A stretch of 64,000 nt of DNA from Tenacibaculum sp. 190130A14a (GCF_964048965.1 NZ_OZ040189.1:2480001-2544000); one strand, 5' to 3'. Shown: positions 1 through 9,903, numbered from the stretch's first letter. The notes: generated by a model not told the origin, from the letters alone. Numbers and translations: made by a program.

Positions 1-857
1 AAAGCTATTTCACTTTCTTTTTGTGCAACTGCTAATTGTTTATCCTTTTCGGTAAGTTCCCAAATTTTATCTCTATTAAACAGAGAATCCTTCCATTTAA
101 TAAACTCTCGATAATACTCTACGCTTTCCTTATAACGTTTACGGTTACGTTCTACGACCGCCATATTTTGTGCGGTGAACTGCTTTAACTCAACATCTGA
201 AAATAACTTTGCTAAATCATAAGCCTCTTGAAACAAAGGAATCGCATCATCATCTAAATATTGATTATAATATACATTTGCTAAATCCATTTTTGCTCTT
301 ACTAAAGAAAGTGTATCCTCCTTATTTATTAAAGCTAATTCTTTATCAAAGTATTCTCTTGACTTATCATACTCTTTTTTATGTACGTAACATAATCCTA
401 TATTATGATAAGCCTCTTTTCTTCTAGATTTCTTAGTCCTTTCTTTAAATTTTTCCCATTCAAGGTAATATTTTAATGAAGAATCATAATCTTTTAAACT
501 TAAATAAATTCTCGCAGATTTTAAACGCTTCAAATTAGGGTAATTTCCATAATCAGAAATTTCAGACATACTAGCTAATGCCTTTTTTAAAAGTCTTTTT
601 CTAATAGCACTAATACCCAATATATAATTTAAAATATCCTTTTCGTCTTGAGATTTAACTTTATCAATTGCTTTTGAACTATAAATATAAGACGAATCGT
701 ACTGCTTTTTTACAAAAAATGTATAAGCAGTACAAAATTCTTCTTTTTTTTCTTCACAAAACCTCTTCGCATTTATATCTAAAATACTTTTCTCTGTTTG
801 TGAAACTAAAGACTGTGTAGTAAATAATAGAAATAAAAATACCTTAATCTTCTCCAT
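1..857 (-). CDS. Secreted TPR protein, N-terminal part (C-terminus beyond the window)
   Basis: Open frame on the minus strand that runs off the left edge; 285 codons are visible. The start is the ATG at 857, which lies inside the last codons of the upstream gene (14-base overlap), so the two are probably translated together. A hydrophobic leader (MEKIKVFLFLLFTTQSLVSQ) fits a signal peptide. The next 200 residues are helical with tetratricopeptide-like units, for example YVHKKEYDKSREYFDKEL and NQYLDDDAIPLFQEAYDLA. The visible end (EFIKWKDSLFNRDKIWEL) resembles the TPR-to-coiled-coil junction of Bacteroidota TPR regulators, which usually continue into a membrane helix and a LuxR-type HTH or histidine kinase. 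That C-terminal domain is not visible, so the regulator role is inference; the TPR call is firm. Confidence 0.8.
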   Translation of the reverse strand, partial: MEKIKVFLFLLFTTQSLVSQTEKSILDINAKRFCEEKKEEFCTAYTFFVKKQYDSSYIYSSKAIDKVKSQDEKDILNYILGISAIRKRLLKKALASMSEISDYGNYPNLKRLKSARIYLSLKDYDSSLKYYLEWEKFKERTKKSRRKEAYHNIGLCYVHKKEYDKSREYFDKELALINKEDTLSLVRAKMDLANVYYNQYLDDDAIPLFQEAYDLAKLFSDVELKQFTAQNMAVVERNRKRYKESVEYYREFIKWKDSLFNRDKIWELTEKDKQLAVAQKESEIA

Positions 858-1329
858 CAGCTGGCATAGTCACTGTCCCTCTATCTGTTTCTGGATCTTC
901 ATCTTCATCTCTTACCCAAACAACATCAGCAGAAGCCCCAGATATCACCTGATAGGTAAATTGGATATAGTATAAATCAAACTTCTCTGCTTCTTCCGCA
1001 CAATTAAACTCTACACGAAATTCTCTTCCTTCTAACGTATCAAATCCTCCTTGTTTATTCAAAACTTGCACTGAATTGATACCATAGTAGTTTAAATAGA
1101 TTTGATTTCCTTGTAATTGCAACCCACTGGTATTTTCTACTGGATTTAGAGTATTGTCAGGTAAATAAGCTAATACGGTTACCGTATAAGGTGTACCATT
1201 ACCTCCTTCTATACCCGACATATTTACCAAAGGCCCTGTAGGTTTATTAGCCGCTTCAATGTTAGTATCAAATTTTCTGAAATCTTTTAGCGTTAATGTT
1301 ACACCATTAACCGTCACTGGGTTCCCCAT
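844..1329 (-). CDS. Hypothetical acidic protein (161 aa)
   Basis: No family recognised. The protein has no signal peptide and no membrane segment. It looks rich in beta strand, with alternating hydrophobic residues such as PYTVTVLAYL and LYYIQFTYQVI, and ends in a strongly acidic tail (DEDEDPETD, then DGED). The start ATG at 1329 begins MGNPVTVNGVTLTLKDF. Its stop codon overlaps the start of the downstream TPR protein by 14 bases, so the pair probably shares a transcript and perhaps a function. Confidence 0.7.
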   Translation of the reverse strand: MGNPVTVNGVTLTLKDFRKFDTNIEAANKPTGPLVNMSGIEGGNGTPYTVTVLAYLPDNTLNPVENTSGLQLQGNQIYLNYYGINSVQVLNKQGGFDTLEGREFRVEFNCAEEAEKFDLYYIQFTYQVISGASADVVWVRDEDEDPETDRGTVTMPADGED

Positions 1330-1468
1330 AGTTGTATATTTAGTTTAGTTAGACAAACTAAATTTACAATAAAAATTGAAAGAAAAAAGAAAATGATGGA
1401 AGTTCCTAAAAATATCTTTTCTAAAAAAAACTTAAGCCTCTGAATCTAAAGACACAATAAAATCTTTG

Positions 1469-2194
1469 TTAAGCATTCTCAAATAACAGTTCTACATATG
1501 CTCCATTAGGGTTCTTATACACTTCTTGTGTCTTTCCTTGTTGCAATACGTTTCCGTTTTGTAAGACTAAAATTTCATCAGATACCTCTAAAGCATCTTT
1601 AATATCATGAGTCACAAAAATAGCCGTGGTATTGGTTTGTTTTAAGATGGTTACAATATCTTGTCGTAACTGATTTCTTAAAATCACATCTAGATTACTA
1701 AAAGGTTCATCTAATATTAATAATTCTGGATTTGGAGCAATGGCTCTTGCTAATGCTACTCGTTGTTGTTGTCCACCTGATAATTCATGTGGATAGCGTT
1801 TTTCCATTCCTTCTAACCCCACTAAAGCTAACACTTCTTTTACTCTTTCTTGCTTATGAGGGTTTTTAGAAATTCCATAAGCAATATTCTTAAAAATTGT
1901 CAAATGTGGAAATAAAGCATAATCTTGAAAAACCATACCTACATTTCTATACTGAGGTTCAACAAAAACTGTATCAGATGCTACTAGGGTATTGTTTAAT
2001 TTAATATTACCACCATCTAAGGTTTCAAGTCCTGTGATTAATCGAATCAAAGTTGTTTTACCACTACCACTTTCTCCTACAATTGCTAAAATTTTTCCTG
2101 CTTCTAACTCTAAAGAAACTTCATTTAAAGCAACTACTTTTCCTTTATTAAAAGTTTTACATGCTTTTTGTATTGTTAATAATTGCTTCTCCAT
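1469..2194 (-). CDS. Fe(3+) ABC transporter, ATP-binding subunit (FbpC/FutC-like)
   Basis: Cytoplasmic ATPase that powers iron(III) import across the inner membrane. Visible motifs are Walker A GESGSGKTT (residues 40-48), Q-loop FQDYALFPH, signature LSGGQQQRVALARA (from 138), Walker B LLILDEPFSNLD (158-169) and the switch histidine in FVTHD (H196). The 241-aa length is near the ATPase core alone, without the long C-terminal regulatory domain of many FbpC/PotA proteins. Its start overlaps the stop of the permease gene by one base, and the binding-protein gene lies upstream, so the three form one transporter. The iron assignment comes mainly from the binding protein and the neighbouring TonB receptor. 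Confidence 0.9.
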   Translation of the reverse strand: MEKQLLTIQKACKTFNKGKVVALNEVSLELEAGKILAIVGESGSGKTTLIRLITGLETLDGGNIKLNNTLVASDTVFVEPQYRNVGMVFQDYALFPHLTIFKNIAYGISKNPHKQERVKEVLALVGLEGMEKRYPHELSGGQQQRVALARAIAPNPELLILDEPFSNLDVILRNQLRQDIVTILKQTNTTAIFVTHDIKDALEVSDEILVLQNGNVLQQGKTQEVYKNPNGAYVELLFENA

Positions 2195-3810
2195 TAGTTT
2201 TCTTTAGATATTAAACGATTTAAAAATAACACTGGTATTACGCCTGTGAGGATTATAAATAATGAAGGCAATGCTGCCTCTGCAATTAATTCATCACTCG
2301 CATATTCGTATGCTTTTACCGCTAGGGTATTGATATGATACGGTTTCAAAATTAAGGTTAATGGTAGTTCTTTCATTACATCTACAAACACCAAAATCAA
2401 TGCACTTAAAATGGCTGATTTTAATAAAGGGAACTCAATTTTTAAAAAGGTTTGTATATTTCCTTTTCCTAATGTTTTTGAAGCCTCTGATAAACTCTTT
2501 CCAAACTTTAACGAACTTGCTTCTATAGGATTGTATGCCACCGCCATATATCTTACAACATATGCATATAGTAACGCCAAAATGGTTCCGTTAATAATAA
2601 ATCCTATTTTACTATCTAATACATCTCTAAAAAACAACACTAGCCATTTATCAATAAATAAAGTAGGTATTAATACCCCTACAGCAATTACTGCTCCTGG
2701 GATTGCATATCCAAGTATCCCAATTTTTGCTATTGATTTTATCATTGATAATCGATTCCATTTAGATAAAAAGATCAATAGTAAAGCAAAAAGCACAGTT
2801 AATAGTGCTGATAAACTTGCTATTCCTAAACTTTGAAGAGATACTATTAAAAAATCTGTTGTAAACACTTCCGAATAGGTTAAAAACGCCCAATACACCA
2901 ATTGTAAAACAGGCAATACAAATCCGAAAAATACAGGAAAGCAAACGATGCTTAAAAAAAGTATTCTCAATCCTTTGGATACATTTTCCTTTTGAACTTT
3001 TTTATGGTTTTTTATTGCATTGAAATACCCAATTCTTCTTCTTTGCCATTTTTCAACCATAATTAATAGAAATATAATCCCTACTAAAATTGCCGATAAA
3101 TAAATAGCGGTTTCTGGTTCTTCCAAAGAAAACCATGCTCTAAATATACCCGTAGTAAACGTATTGATTCCGTAGTATTTTGCTGCTCCATAATCGTTTA
3201 ACACCTCCATTAAAACCAAAATTAAACCTCCAACAAAAGCGGGTCTTGCCAAAGGTAAAATTAGTTTGAAAAAGGTTTTTCTTTCACCCGCTCCTAGCAA
3301 TTTTGAAGCTTCTATAATACTACTTGATTGATTTAAAAAGAACGCCCTTGAAGCTACATATACATAAGGATACAATGATACACTTAGCACGAAAATCAAT
3401 CCGAAGTGATTCATTACATCAATCTTCAAATGAAATAGTTTTTCTATAACCCCTCCATAATCAAAAACTCCTGCATAGGCATATGCAGTAATATAAGAGG
3501 GTATTGCTAATGGAAGTATTAACAACCACTCTAATTGTTTTTGAAAAGGAATATGATAGCGAGATACAATCCAAGCTGAAGAGATACCAAACACTAATGT
3601 CAAAATACTTGTACCTACAATTAACCAAACAGAGTTTTGAATGTAATTCGGTAATAAGGTAGTAACCAAATGACTCCATGTTTCCCCTGGTCCATAAAAC
3701 AAATTGATAAAAATAGTTACAATGGGTATGGCTATAAACAAAACAATGGTCAATAAAAATATTGACCATTTATTTGTATCTCTTTGTATGTTTTGAATAT
3801 ACTTTATCAC
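2194..3810 (-). CDS. Fe(3+) ABC transporter permease (FbpB-like, fused double permease)
   Basis: Inner-membrane permease of 538 aa with about 12 hydrophobic segments. It carries two BinPDT1-type permease halves in one chain, as in FbpB/FutB. Each half has an EAA-type loop that docks the ATPase: EASKLLGAGERKTFFKLILP in the first and EASKTLGKGNIQTFLKIEFP in the second. The gene starts 37 bases after the binding-protein gene and overlaps the ATPase gene by one base. Substrate specificity cannot be read from the permease itself; iron is inferred from the partner genes. Confidence 0.9.
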   Translation of the reverse strand: MIKYIQNIQRDTNKWSIFLLTIVLFIAIPIVTIFINLFYGPGETWSHLVTTLLPNYIQNSVWLIVGTSILTLVFGISSAWIVSRYHIPFQKQLEWLLILPLAIPSYITAYAYAGVFDYGGVIEKLFHLKIDVMNHFGLIFVLSVSLYPYVYVASRAFFLNQSSSIIEASKLLGAGERKTFFKLILPLARPAFVGGLILVLMEVLNDYGAAKYYGINTFTTGIFRAWFSLEEPETAIYLSAILVGIIFLLIMVEKWQRRRIGYFNAIKNHKKVQKENVSKGLRILFLSIVCFPVFFGFVLPVLQLVYWAFLTYSEVFTTDFLIVSLQSLGIASLSALLTVLFALLLIFLSKWNRLSMIKSIAKIGILGYAIPGAVIAVGVLIPTLFIDKWLVLFFRDVLDSKIGFIINGTILALLYAYVVRYMAVAYNPIEASSLKFGKSLSEASKTLGKGNIQTFLKIEFPLLKSAILSALILVFVDVMKELPLTLILKPYHINTLAVKAYEYASDELIAEAALPSLFIILTGVIPVLFLNRLISKEN

Positions 3811-3847
3811 TTAGGTTCCATACATTAATGGATTACAAAGATATTGA

Positions 3848-4882
3848 TTATTTCCATGCTGCTTTATCAAAAACTAACACTGCATTTTTATTGTTTTCTC
3901 CCAGCTTAGTTAATGATAAGGTATCTTCTTTAAAATCTCCCCATGACTTTAATAAATCAGATGGTTCAACTTCTTTGTTTACAGGATATTCATAATTAGC
4001 TTTTGCAAAAACCTCTTGCGCTTTTTTACTTGCTAAAAACTCAATAAACTTAATCGCATTTTCTTTGTTTGGTGCATATTTAGCTACTCCTGCTCCACTT
4101 ACATTAATGTGCGTTCCTCTATCATCTTGGTTAGGAAAGAATATTTTTACTCCTTCTCCTGCTTTTACTTCTTCAGGGTTTTTAGAGTTTACTAACTTTC
4201 CAATATAATAGGTATTTACAACCGCTACATCTCCTTCTCCTGCTACTACAGCTTTTACCTGATCTCTATCATTTCCTTTTGGAGAACGTGCCATGTTGGC
4301 AACCATTCCTTCTGCCCATTCTGTTGCTTTTTCTTCTCCGTTATTAGCAATAATTGATGCTAATAATGATTGATTATAAATGTTCCCTGAAGAACGGATC
4401 AATATTTTGTTTTTCCATTTATCTTCTGTTAACGCTTCGTAAGTTGATAAATCTTCTGGCTTAACTTTTTCTGGATTGTATACAATTACTCTTGCTCTTT
4501 TTGTTAATGCAAACCAGTTATTATCAACATCTTTCAAATGTGTAGGAATCGTTTTATCTAAAAACTCAGAAGTTGCCGATTGTAACAATCCTTTCTTCTT
4601 AGCTCTTACTAAGCGACCAGCATCTACAGTAATTAAGACATCTGCCGGAGATAATTCTCCTTCTGTTGTCATCTTTTGCATTAACTCATCCGCTTTCGCA
4701 TTTACCACATTTACCTTGATACCTGTTTCTTTTTCAAACTGAGCAAACAATTCTTGGTCTGCTTTATAATGACGGTGTGTATATACGTTTACTTCTTCTT
4801 GCTTCTTTTCTTCTTTCTTTTGCTCTGTTTTACAAGCTGCAAATGCCACTAGTAAAAGGAATGCTGAAAATATTTTTCTCAT
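3848..4882 (-). CDS. Fe(3+) ABC transporter substrate-binding lipoprotein (FutA/FbpA-like)
   Basis: Lipoprotein of 344 aa: leader MRKIFSAFLLLVAFAAC gives a lipobox with Cys17, then a Lys/Glu-rich linker. The mature part opens with VNVYTHRHYKADQELF, which matches the start of FutA-type ferric-binding proteins, and the family's iron-coordinating tyrosine pair is present in VVNTYYIGKL (Y225, Y226). It would bind Fe(3+) in the periplasm and hand it to the permease encoded just downstream. It lies 40 bases after the TonB receptor gene on the same strand, so outer- and inner-membrane steps are probably co-transcribed. Confidence 0.92.
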   Translation of the reverse strand: MRKIFSAFLLLVAFAACKTEQKKEEKKQEEVNVYTHRHYKADQELFAQFEKETGIKVNVVNAKADELMQKMTTEGELSPADVLITVDAGRLVRAKKKGLLQSATSEFLDKTIPTHLKDVDNNWFALTKRARVIVYNPEKVKPEDLSTYEALTEDKWKNKILIRSSGNIYNQSLLASIIANNGEEKATEWAEGMVANMARSPKGNDRDQVKAVVAGEGDVAVVNTYYIGKLVNSKNPEEVKAGEGVKIFFPNQDDRGTHINVSGAGVAKYAPNKENAIKFIEFLASKKAQEVFAKANYEYPVNKEVEPSDLLKSWGDFKEDTLSLTKLGENNKNAVLVFDKAAWK

Positions 4883-4922
4883 CTTAAAAATGGTTTTTCG
4901 CCTAAAAGCGATTTCTTAATTA

Positions 4923-7355
4923 TTAAATTTTGATTTGTAAAGTAACATACCAGTTTCTTGGAGCTGAAGGAATAATTCCTGGCCCTGGATATCCTGTGGC
5001 TCTTCTGGTAAAGTATTTTTCATCCAACAAGTTATTAACTCCTGTTTCTAATTTAAACATCTTGTATTTATAAGAAAACGATACGTCAAATACACTATAT
5101 GCAGGAATAACTCCATTAACTCCACTTAAACTTGGAACTACAGAGTTGGAAGCATCTGTAAATTGTTCTGATAAGTAGGTGTATTGAAAACTAGAAAGGA
5201 AGTTCTTATATCCAAATCTTACTCCTGTTTTAAAGTTTAAATCTGGAACAAATTCAACTTGATTATTTTCTATTCCGTTAATTTGCGATTTGGTATACTT
5301 GGAGTTAATAAAAGAAGTATTCGCAAAATAATTGAAGCTAAAATCGTTGTTTATTCTAAATAATTCTTTCAAGTTAACATCAAATAAACTCTCTATTCCT
5401 AAAATACGTGCATCTCCTACATTTCCTCTTTCTTGTACTACTCTACCGTCTGCAAGTCCTTTAGATACCAATCCTATTCTATCGTTATAGAATAATCCAA
5501 ACAACCCAACATCATACGAAACTAGCCTTTTAAAGTTTCCTCGAATTCCCAAATCCGCTGTAAATCCTTTTTCATCTGAAATGTTAGGATTAATTGTAAA
5601 TGATGGATTCACAATGTTTAAATCTGAAAAAGTTACAGAACGATAGTTTTGAGAAACATTACCATAAAATTCAATAGAATTATTTGGTTTATAACTAGCT
5701 CCTAATCCTAATAAAACGAACGAACGCTCGTTTGATTCATTACTAGTTACAGTTTCGTTTAATATTACATTTCCAGCTCCATCTTTATTTATTCTCTTAA
5801 AGAAACCATCGCTTTCCGTTTTTATATATTCAAAACGTACCCCTGGAGTTATTGATAATTTATCATTCAAATAAAAGATATTTTCTCCAAAAATGGCAAT
5901 ATTTTGATTTGGGTTGTTGTAGTTTGATTGTGATGAATAATCAGGATATGTATCTAAAGCTGAAGTAAAGTTAGCATCACTTCCGTTGGTTCCAGGCCCT
6001 TGTACTGATGTATTTTCTGCCTTATAAAATTTCGCTCCCACTAAGAAAGTCGCATCTTTATTAAAAATGGTATATTTATCTAATAAACGAGCTTCAAATC
6101 CAAAGTTTTTAAAATCTCCAGTTATTAAATCTCTTTCTTCTCCACTATCCACTTGACTTACTCTGTTAGTTCTAAACCCTAATGCTTTTCTTGAAGCATC
6201 TAACCCAAAGAAATTAAATGTAAAACTAGTGTTTTCAGAAAATTGATGTGACAATTTCAAATTATACAGAAACCAATCTACCTGAAACCAGTTTCTCGCT
6301 CTATTACTTTGAAATGGATTATCAGCAAACATAGCATCTGTTAAACCTCCAGCTTGTTGTGCTAAATATTTCAAGTACGTAATTTCTGCTTCTAGCTTGG
6401 TTCTGTCCGAAAATTCATATCCTAAATGTACAAACGCATTTTTTGAGTCAAATTCAGAATTCGGTCTAAAACCATCTCCCTGCTTGTAGTTATAATATCC
6501 ATAGTAGCTTACTTTGTTTGAAGTTCCACCAATACTTGTAAAATTGGTAAATAAGTTATTACTTCCTACCGTATTTCTGGTTAAAATTTCAAAAGTTTTG
6601 TTTGGGTTTGGCTTTTTCATGACAAAATTAACCAGTCCTCCAAACTGCGTTCCATATTGTAAAGATGCCGCTCCTCTAACAATTTGAATTTCATTCAGTG
6701 CTTCTGCTGGAGGTGTATAATAACTTTCTGGATATCCTAATACATCTGCACTAATATCATATCCATTTTGACGTGTGTTGAAATTAGAAGTTCTATTAGG
6801 GTCTAATCCTCGTCCTCCAATATTTAATTGTAAACCTGCATCGTCATTTTGAAAAATGTTTAACCCTGCTACTTGACTATAAATTTGTCTTGCATTATTA
6901 GATGCCAACGCAGCTGTTGCCTGATTTACCAAAACAACTTCTGTCTTTTTACCTGCATAAATAGCAGTTTGCTCAACATCTTTTAATCTTGTAAGCTCAA
7001 ATACTTTTTTCCTTTGCGCATTTATAACAATTTCAGAAAGTTCTTCTGAAAAAGAATTCAATACTATATCAAATGAAGTAGTATCATTAACTTCTATCTC
7101 TACCTCCTTTAGTTTATACGCATCTAAATAGAATAGTAAACTAAGTTTATTCTTATCGGTTAGAAACTCATAATATCCTTTTGAGTTTGTCTCCGTCAAA
7201 AACTTACCTCCACTCAGATAAACTTGAACTTTATTTAATTTTTTCCCAGTATCAGAAGTTATTATTCCCGATACTTTCTGTTGACCTATTAAGGTCGATG
7301 TACATGCAAATAGTATAAAAACTATTAATTTAAATTCCTTTAATTTTAATTTCAT
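4923..7355 (-). CDS. TonB-dependent receptor (FecA-like, iron uptake)
   Basis: Outer-membrane receptor of 810 aa. A signal peptide (to about residue 24, ending STLIGQQ) is followed by a carboxypeptidase-regulatory-like beta domain (VSGIITSDTGKKLNKVQVYL). Next comes a plug with the usual landmarks (VVLVNQATAAL; IQIVRGAASLQYGTQFGGLVNF), then a long beta-barrel with alternating aromatic strands to the C-terminus. The plug resembles the ferric citrate/siderophore class (FecA-like), but the ligand cannot be named from sequence. The start overlaps the end of the HTTM gene by 26 bases, so the two are translationally linked. The ABC iron importer follows directly. Confidence 0.92.
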   Translation of the reverse strand: MKLKLKEFKLIVFILFACTSTLIGQQKVSGIITSDTGKKLNKVQVYLSGGKFLTETNSKGYYEFLTDKNKLSLLFYLDAYKLKEVEIEVNDTTSFDIVLNSFSEELSEIVINAQRKKVFELTRLKDVEQTAIYAGKKTEVVLVNQATAALASNNARQIYSQVAGLNIFQNDDAGLQLNIGGRGLDPNRTSNFNTRQNGYDISADVLGYPESYYTPPAEALNEIQIVRGAASLQYGTQFGGLVNFVMKKPNPNKTFEILTRNTVGSNNLFTNFTSIGGTSNKVSYYGYYNYKQGDGFRPNSEFDSKNAFVHLGYEFSDRTKLEAEITYLKYLAQQAGGLTDAMFADNPFQSNRARNWFQVDWFLYNLKLSHQFSENTSFTFNFFGLDASRKALGFRTNRVSQVDSGEERDLITGDFKNFGFEARLLDKYTIFNKDATFLVGAKFYKAENTSVQGPGTNGSDANFTSALDTYPDYSSQSNYNNPNQNIAIFGENIFYLNDKLSITPGVRFEYIKTESDGFFKRINKDGAGNVILNETVTSNESNERSFVLLGLGASYKPNNSIEFYGNVSQNYRSVTFSDLNIVNPSFTINPNISDEKGFTADLGIRGNFKRLVSYDVGLFGLFYNDRIGLVSKGLADGRVVQERGNVGDARILGIESLFDVNLKELFRINNDFSFNYFANTSFINSKYTKSQINGIENNQVEFVPDLNFKTGVRFGYKNFLSSFQYTYLSEQFTDASNSVVPSLSGVNGVIPAYSVFDVSFSYKYKMFKLETGVNNLLDEKYFTRRATGYPGPGIIPSAPRNWYVTLQIKI

Positions 7356-8694
7356 GATTAAAAGGTAATATCCAATCTTTATGTTTAAAAGATTCTTTTT
7401 GTTTGTATAAATCTATCTTAGGATTAATATATGGTTGACTTGCTCTTCCGTTCAAAGCTACAAAGCTTTCTACGTATATTTCAATATTTTCATGACCATC
7501 TTTTTTAAAATGATCTCCTAAATAATGCGCATATTCTAAAATGAAATCAGGTTGAAAACTCATCTGCTTTTCCTGAAAAGATGTTAAAAAATCAGAATTA
7601 TCTACGTAAAAATACTTCCCCGTTTCAGCATCTACTACTTTAAAATTTGCATAACCCGCTTTTTCCATCAACATAACTCTCCATGAAAATCTAAAGCCTT
7701 CTTCTGTCCAAAACAATTCTCCGGGATATAATAAATAGCGCCATGGTAATAATACCTGAATCAGTAAGAAAGTTGCAATAAACCTAACTAGTATTTTACT
7801 TTGTATAGAAGAGAGTTTATACTCATTAATTTGTTGAAGCTTGCCATTTGAAATGGATAAAATTTTCTTCAAGATGTTTAAAATCTTAATATGTAAAGAA
7901 GCATCAAAAAAGATCAACGTACTAACGATCATTATAAAGGGAAACATCCCTATAGGAAACAACACCCTTGTAAATACATGAAAGAAAACAACCAATCCAA
8001 AAGCTAGTAATCTTGTTCTTTTATAAAGTAGTAAAAATGGTATTGCAAGATCATAGATAGCTCCACACCAGCTCATTGCATAATGAAACCATTCTTGTTG
8101 CATTATATTATTTCCTATAATGGGCAGGTCGTATTTAGATGGCAGCCAAATTTTTAAAGGCTGTGCTCTAAACAACCAATCTGAATTTAACTTTGCTAAA
8201 CCTGCATAGAAATAAACAATTCCCAGCATAATTTTAATACTATCAATTGACCATTTAGGTATGTTTAAATACTCTTTTCTACGTTTGTACGCATCTATAG
8301 AAAAATAGGCATTTGCAGGTAAAAATATTAAAAGAAAACTCAATAAACTTATAAAGTAATAATGGTTTAAATAGGTAGTTTTATCCATTAATTCTATATA
8401 AGTAAAGCTCAAGAAAAATGAAATTATGGCCAATCGATACTTAAGTCCCAATGCCACAAAGATTGCTGAAACTCCACATACAACAAACAGCAAATAGGTA
8501 TAATTTCCAATGGGTTTTACCCATTCAAACCCATAGAAAGAAAAGTGAAAAGTAGGTTCTAAATAAAGTTTTTCAATCCATCCATTATACCAAAAACGTA
8601 TAATACTTAAAGTCATCATCACTCCAAATAAAATACGAAAAACCGCTAAAGGAGCGGCACTTGTATATTTTGAAAAGTATTTATTGAATGTCAT
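7330..8694 (-). CDS. HTTM domain membrane protein (vitamin K-dependent gamma-carboxylase-like)
   Basis: Polytopic membrane protein of 454 aa. The N-terminal 290 residues hold several transmembrane segments with the HTTM look, starting AAPLAVFRILFGVMM and containing WYNGW, FHFSFYGFEW and YFYAGLAKLNSDWL. After a last helix (FIATFLLIQVLLPWRYLLYP) comes a soluble C-terminal part typical of the gamma-carboxylase-like branch (FWTEEGFRFSWRVMLMEK). The biochemical role of bacterial members is largely unknown; carboxylation is not shown here. It lies between imelysin and the TonB receptor, and overlaps the latter by 26 bases, which suggests a part in iron uptake at the envelope. Confidence 0.85.
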   Translation of the reverse strand: MTFNKYFSKYTSAAPLAVFRILFGVMMTLSIIRFWYNGWIEKLYLEPTFHFSFYGFEWVKPIGNYTYLLFVVCGVSAIFVALGLKYRLAIISFFLSFTYIELMDKTTYLNHYYFISLLSFLLIFLPANAYFSIDAYKRRKEYLNIPKWSIDSIKIMLGIVYFYAGLAKLNSDWLFRAQPLKIWLPSKYDLPIIGNNIMQQEWFHYAMSWCGAIYDLAIPFLLLYKRTRLLAFGLVVFFHVFTRVLFPIGMFPFIMIVSTLIFFDASLHIKILNILKKILSISNGKLQQINEYKLSSIQSKILVRFIATFLLIQVLLPWRYLLYPGELFWTEEGFRFSWRVMLMEKAGYANFKVVDAETGKYFYVDNSDFLTSFQEKQMSFQPDFILEYAHYLGDHFKKDGHENIEIYVESFVALNGRASQPYINPKIDLYKQKESFKHKDWILPFNHEIKIKGI

Positions 8695-8701
8695 CTTATA
8701 T

Positions 8702-8733
8702 AAAAAAACTGCCTGTTTACATATTACAGGCAG
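8702..8733 (-). terminator. Hairpin with T-run after imelysin gene
   Basis: Read on the minus strand, an 8-bp stem (CTGCCTGT / ACAGGCAG) with a 9-base loop is followed by seven T. It lies between the imelysin and HTTM genes inside the iron block. It may cut down, rather than stop, read-through into the HTTM and receptor genes. Confidence 0.7.
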
Positions 8734-8755
8734 CTTTCAAATATCTTATTGTATA

Positions 8756-9859
8756 TTAATCTCCATCTGCATCCACATAATCAACACTTACATTAAAGGC
8801 TTGTAACATATCTACCTTTAACAGCACTACTGCTTTTTGCAGTTCATCATATGCTTTTAACATTTCCGTGTTGTTTGTGTTTATTTGCTCATAAAAGTTA
8901 GCATTTAAACCATTTATCTGAGTTTTGGCTAAACCGAATTGATTGTTAATTTTAGTAACCAAATCTCCTTTATTTAAAGCTTCCAAATAAGTTTTAAAAC
9001 TAGCACCTGAACTCACAGCATTAAATTTTGTTCCATTAAAGAAACTTTGAACAGCTGTTAATGCTTCTAAACTTAATTCTTTTGAAGATGTTTTCTTATA
9101 AAACGCTTCTACCTTTTCTGGTAAAGTTGTTGCTGAAAAATTACCTGCTGGTATTCCTACTTTGTTTGCTCTTAATCCCTTTTCATAATAGTAAATGAAA
9201 TCATTTACTAATTTATTTAATGAAGAGGTTGCTGTATTTCCTGAATTATTAGCAAATGAAACTTTGTAACCACCATTCCAATCATTTACAATAGTAGTCA
9301 TTACTTCACTCATTTTAGCAACAACATCTGTTAAATACATCTTGTATTTTGCTGCGTCAGTATCTGTTGTATATTTAGCTACAATAGCATTATCATCTGC
9401 TGCCACTCCATAAAACAAATAGTCTAAGGCAGGAAACCCTTGAGCATCATGATTATTTGGATGAGCTAAATCATACCCTCCATTAGATATATTTGATTCA
9501 ACATCGGCTACGGTAAGTGGATAGATATTAAAGTGATTCACAAAACCAATTTCTTCGGCCTTTCCAATATTAAACATTTCTACCCATTGCCAAGATTTAT
9601 ATGCTTGATACCAAGCAGTACGTGCATCTTCTAAAGTAAGTGTGCTTGGTGCATTGTTAAACGCTTCCACCTTTCCTTTTAAAACAATCAATTTACTATT
9701 AAAATCTTGAAAAGAAGGAACGATAATATTATCTGCTAAGTTTGTTAGCATTGCTTTTCTATCAAAATTATCTGTAGGTCCTACATCATCTGAACTTGAA
9801 CTACTACATGCATAAATAGTAACTGCAAGTACTAGTAGAGGAATAATTTTTTTGAACAT
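8756..9859 (-). CDS. Imelysin family lipoprotein (M75-like, iron-regulated)
   Basis: Lipoprotein of 367 aa: leader MFKKIIPLLVLAVTIYAC with Cys18, then SSSSSDD. The body is helical and matches the imelysin fold: LEDARTAWYQAYKSWQWVEMF, the central GFPALDYLFYG that corresponds to the family's GFHALEYLL-type segment, and a late YEQINTNN. Imelysins (ICMP/IrpA, EfeO relatives) are periplasmic or surface proteins linked to iron uptake; the Bacteroidota members often lack a clear protease active site. The gene follows the DUF4856 gene after a terminator and has its own -7 promoter element. The family call is firm, its ligand is not known. Confidence 0.9.
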   Translation of the reverse strand: MFKKIIPLLVLAVTIYACSSSSSDDVGPTDNFDRKAMLTNLADNIIVPSFQDFNSKLIVLKGKVEAFNNAPSTLTLEDARTAWYQAYKSWQWVEMFNIGKAEEIGFVNHFNIYPLTVADVESNISNGGYDLAHPNNHDAQGFPALDYLFYGVAADDNAIVAKYTTDTDAAKYKMYLTDVVAKMSEVMTTIVNDWNGGYKVSFANNSGNTATSSLNKLVNDFIYYYEKGLRANKVGIPAGNFSATTLPEKVEAFYKKTSSKELSLEALTAVQSFFNGTKFNAVSSGASFKTYLEALNKGDLVTKINNQFGLAKTQINGLNANFYEQINTNNTEMLKAYDELQKAVVLLKVDMLQAFNVSVDYVDADGD

Positions 9860-9895
9860 AATTTTTATTTCTATTTATTCTAAATAAAAGACATG

Positions 9896-9903
9896 CAAAT
9901 ATA
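9896..9903 (-). promoter_or_regulatory. Promoter -7 element TATATTTG before imelysin gene
   Basis: A perfect Bacteroidota -7 box (TAnnTTTG) on the minus strand, 36 bases before the imelysin ATG and just after the terminator of the DUF4856 gene. No clear -33 TTG is seen at the right distance. Confidence 0.45.

Noticed and set aside
3461..3769. Minus-strand open frame inside the permease gene
   Set aside because: Shadow frame of the FbpB-like gene with no family resemblance.
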